A stretch of DNA of 17,326 nucleotides, from contig LGRX02034262.1 in assembly GCA_001247695.2 (NCBI GenBank), positions 1 through 17,326 on the forward strand, given 5' to 3'. A program made the position numbers and the translations under genes. The notes beneath the pieces were generated by a model. It saw only the letters and a list, made by a program, of their open reading frames with translations, did no database searches and had not been told where the DNA came from. The first letter of the stretch is position 1. Each line of letters begins with the position of its first letter. This DNA is from Cymbomonas tetramitiformis (taxonomy: Eukaryota > Chlorophyta > Pyramimonadophyceae > Pyramimonadales > Pyramimonadaceae). This document shows positions 15,380 to 17,326 of the stretch, piece by piece.

Positions 15380-16400
15380 GCAGCTCGCTGCCGTGGGCGG
15401 CCGCGGCTCAGCGCCGCTGCTGGGGCGGCTCGCTGCCGTGGGCGGCTCAGCGCCGCTGCTGGGGCAGCTTGCTGCCGTGGGCGGCCGCGTCTCAGCGCCG
15501 CTGCTGGGGCAGCTCGCTGCCGTGGGCGGCTCAGTGCCGCTGCTAGGGCAGCTCGCTGCCGTGGGCGGCCGCAGCTCAGCGCCGCTGCTGGGGCAGCTCG
15601 CTGCTGTGAACGGCCGCAGCTCAGCGCCGCTGCTGGGGCAGCTGGCTGCCGTGGGCGGCCGCAGTTCAGCGCCATTGTTGGGGCAGCTCGCTGCCGTGGG
15701 CGGCCGCGGCTCAGCGCCGCTGCTGGGACAGCTCACTGCCGTGGGCGGCTGCAGCTCAATTGGCTCCGTGTCCATCGGGTACCATTTGCCATTCGGGTAA
15801 AGGAGGTCCTCGTACGCCCACCCAAAAGCCGCATCCATCGCGCAGCCGCTGGGCGCCGCGCCAGGATGCACATGTTGCGCCTCGGGCGTGCAGCTGCTAG
15901 GTACCGTGCTGGGCTGCGGAGACTGCGTTTTGGACATGCAGCTGCTGGACGCCGTACCAGGCTGCGGAAGCAGCGCCTCACCCGTGCCGCCGCTGGCGGG
16001 TAACGCGCTAGGCTGCAGAGGCGGCGCCACAGTCGTGCAGCCGCTGGGCGCCGCGCCAGGGTGCACATGTTGCGCCTCGGGCATGAAGCCGCTGGGTGCC
16101 ATGCTAGGCTGCTGAGGCAGCGTCTCGGCCGTGCAGTCGCTGGGCGTCGTGTTAGGCTGCATAGGCAGCGTCCCAGCCATGCAGCTGCTGGGCGCCATGC
16201 CATGCTGCGGAGGTTGTGCTTCAGTGGTGCAGCCGCTGGCCCTCGCGCCAGGCTGCTGGGACAGCGCTCTGGCTGTGCAGCCGCAGGGCATTGCGCCAGG
16301 CTGCAGAGGCAGCGCCTCGGCTGTGTAGCCGCAAGGTGTCGCGTCAGGTTGCGGAGGCTGAGCCCCGGTCGTGCAGCCAATGGACATCGCGCGCGCCAGG
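15269..16400 (-). CDS. Candidate Pro-rich repeat protein, C-terminal part
   Basis: Minus-strand frame open to a stop near 15269. From about 16400 downward it reads 16-residue repeats of the type TAETLPQQPSMAPSGF or MPEAQHVHPGAAPSGC. A unique link containing WAYEDLLYPNGKWYPMDTEP follows, then nine 15/13-residue repeats (SSGAELRPPTAASCP, SSGAEPPTAASCP) and a hydrophobic tail. All unit lengths (48, 45, 39 bp) are multiples of three, and the diverged 48-bp units keep the frame, which favours real coding. The + strand frames through the 48-bp region contain stops. It resembles Pro/Ser-rich wall or matrix proteins in composition only. The start lies upstream in frameshifted repeats and is not defined. 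Confidence 0.35.
15380..15765 (+). repeat. 45/39-bp tandem array, 9 units
   Basis: Units begin GCAGCTCGCTGCCGTGGGCG and end GCCGCTGCTGGG. Seven are 45 bp and two are 39 bp, lacking six bases in the GGCCGC part. Both lengths keep reading frame on either strand (15/13 residues). Confidence 0.95.
15836..16376 (+). repeat. 48-bp tandem array, about 11 diverged units
   Basis: Core GTGCAGCCGCTGGGCGCC...GGCTGCGGAGGCAGCGCC, period 48, strongly diverged by substitution but with few length changes. That pattern differs from the non-coding arrays in this window. Confidence 0.88.
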
Positions 16401-17326
16401 CTGCAGAGGCTGCACCTCGGCCATGCAGCCATCAGCCATGCAGCTATGAGGCACCTTGCCGGGCTGCGGGGGCTGCGCTTCGGCCATGCAGCCATGAAGC
16501 GCCTCGCTGGGCTGCGGGAGCTGCGCCTCAGCCATGCCTCCATCAGCCATGCAGCCATGGGGCGCCTCGCCGGGCTGCGGAAGCTGCGCCTCGGTCATGC
16601 CGCCATCAGCCATGCAGCCATGCTTGGGGCGCCTCGCTGGGCTGCGGGGGCTGCACCTCGGCCATGCAGCCATCAACCATGCAGCTATGAGGCACCTCAC
16701 TGAGTTGTGGGGGCTGCACCTCGGCCATGCAGCCATCAACCATGCAGCTATGAGGCACCTCACTGAGTTGTGGGGGCTGCACCTCGGCCATGCCGCCGTC
16801 AGCCATGTAGCCATGGGGTGCCTCGCTGGGCTGCGGGGGCTGCGCCTCGGCTGTGCAGCCATCAGCCATGCAGCTTTGAGGCACCTCGCCGGGCTGTGGA
16901 AGCTGTGCCTCAGCCATGCAGCCATGGGGCGCCTCGCTGGGTTGCGGGGGCTGCGCCTCGGCTGTGCAACCATCAGCCATGAAGCCATGGGGCACCTCAC
17001 CGGGCTGCGGGAGCTGCGCATCAACCATGCAGCCATGTGGTACCTCGCCGGGCTGCGGAGGCTGCGCTTCGTTCGGCCATGCAGCCATGCATGGGGCGCC
17101 TCGTCGGGTTGCGGAAGCTGCGCCTTGGCTGTGCCGCCATCAGTCATGCAGCCATGCATGGGGTGCCTCGCTGGGCTGCGGGGGCTGCGCCTCGGCTGTG
17201 CAGCCATCAGCCATGCAGCTATGAGGCACCTCGTCGGGCTGCGGAGGATGCGCCTTGGCCATGCAGCCATCAACCATGCAGCTATGAGGCACCTCGTCGG
17301 GCTGCGGAGGCTCCGCCTTGGCCATG
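16377..17326 (+). repeat. 48/63-bp tandem array running off the window end
   Basis: Same 48-bp core as the preceding array (GGCACCTCGCCGGGCTGCGG...CTGCGCCTCGGCCATGCAG). Many units have an extra 15 bp (CCATCAGCCATGCAG), making 63. Some units carry a 4-bp insertion (CATGCTTGGGG at 16619, CATGCATGGGG near 17085 and 17150; also CTTCGTTCGG near 17067), each shifting frame. Minus-strand Pro/Gln-rich readings (AEAQPPQPSEAPHGCM) therefore break repeatedly. The array continues beyond 17326. Confidence 0.93.

Noticed and set aside
15002..16003. + strand 333-codon frame as the real gene
   Set aside because: Most of it is the antisense of the 45/39-bp and 48-bp arrays; other + frames there hit stops, and the minus frame is longer and includes a unique link. 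The + frame is not excluded for the first 120 codons.

Overview
The window is nuclear DNA of a eukaryote. It has GT-AG introns that join exons in matching phase, intron-resident minisatellites, a hAT-type MITE and a decayed Ty3/gypsy retrotransposon. There is no bacterial-style gene organisation. The one clearly recognisable gene encodes a TTLL3-type tubulin glycylase, so the organism probably has cilia or flagella. GC-rich exons, very abundant minisatellites and short exons suggest a flagellate green alga with a repeat-rich genome. That placement is an inference, and no ribosomal or organelle marker is present to test it.

Layout. Positions 1-624 hold no recognised gene. A 32-bp minisatellite (625-1170) leads directly into the first exon of the glycylase gene. 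Six exons on the + strand can be placed between 1174 and 4189. Five carry recognisable TTL-domain sequence and all junctions agree in phase. One short block of the ATP-grasp domain, expected between the exons ending at 1553 and starting at 2456, was not found. Possible C-terminal coding sequence lies at 4628-4954 and possible further exons at 5208-5373.

Positions 5100-10570 are a mosaic of tandem arrays with periods of about 20, 18, 28, 12, 8 (24/32), 46 and 20 bp. Plausible + strand exons lie between them (6985-7077, 8107-8358, 9350-9506, 9912-10091). Several arrays end within 0-80 bp of a plausible 3' splice site. The 28-bp array (about 5866-6980) contains no AG dinucleotide for about 1.1 kb. 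Most of its units repeat a branch-site-like CTGAC plus a pyrimidine-rich stretch, until one CAG opens the next candidate exon.

Positions 10590-12790 are much richer in A+T and contain a 270-bp MITE with a 19-bp terminal inverted repeat and a perfect 8-bp target duplication. Positions 12790-13490 carry hairpin-forming repeats. Positions 13505-14187 (minus strand) are the end of a chromovirus-type Ty3/gypsy polyprotein with one in-frame stop. From 15380 to the window end, 45/39-bp, 48-bp and 63-bp arrays can be read on the minus strand as a Pro-rich repeat protein. The half nearest the window end is frameshifted.

All exon calls other than the TTLL3 exons and the gypsy fragment rest only on open frame, splice-site quality and phase agreement.
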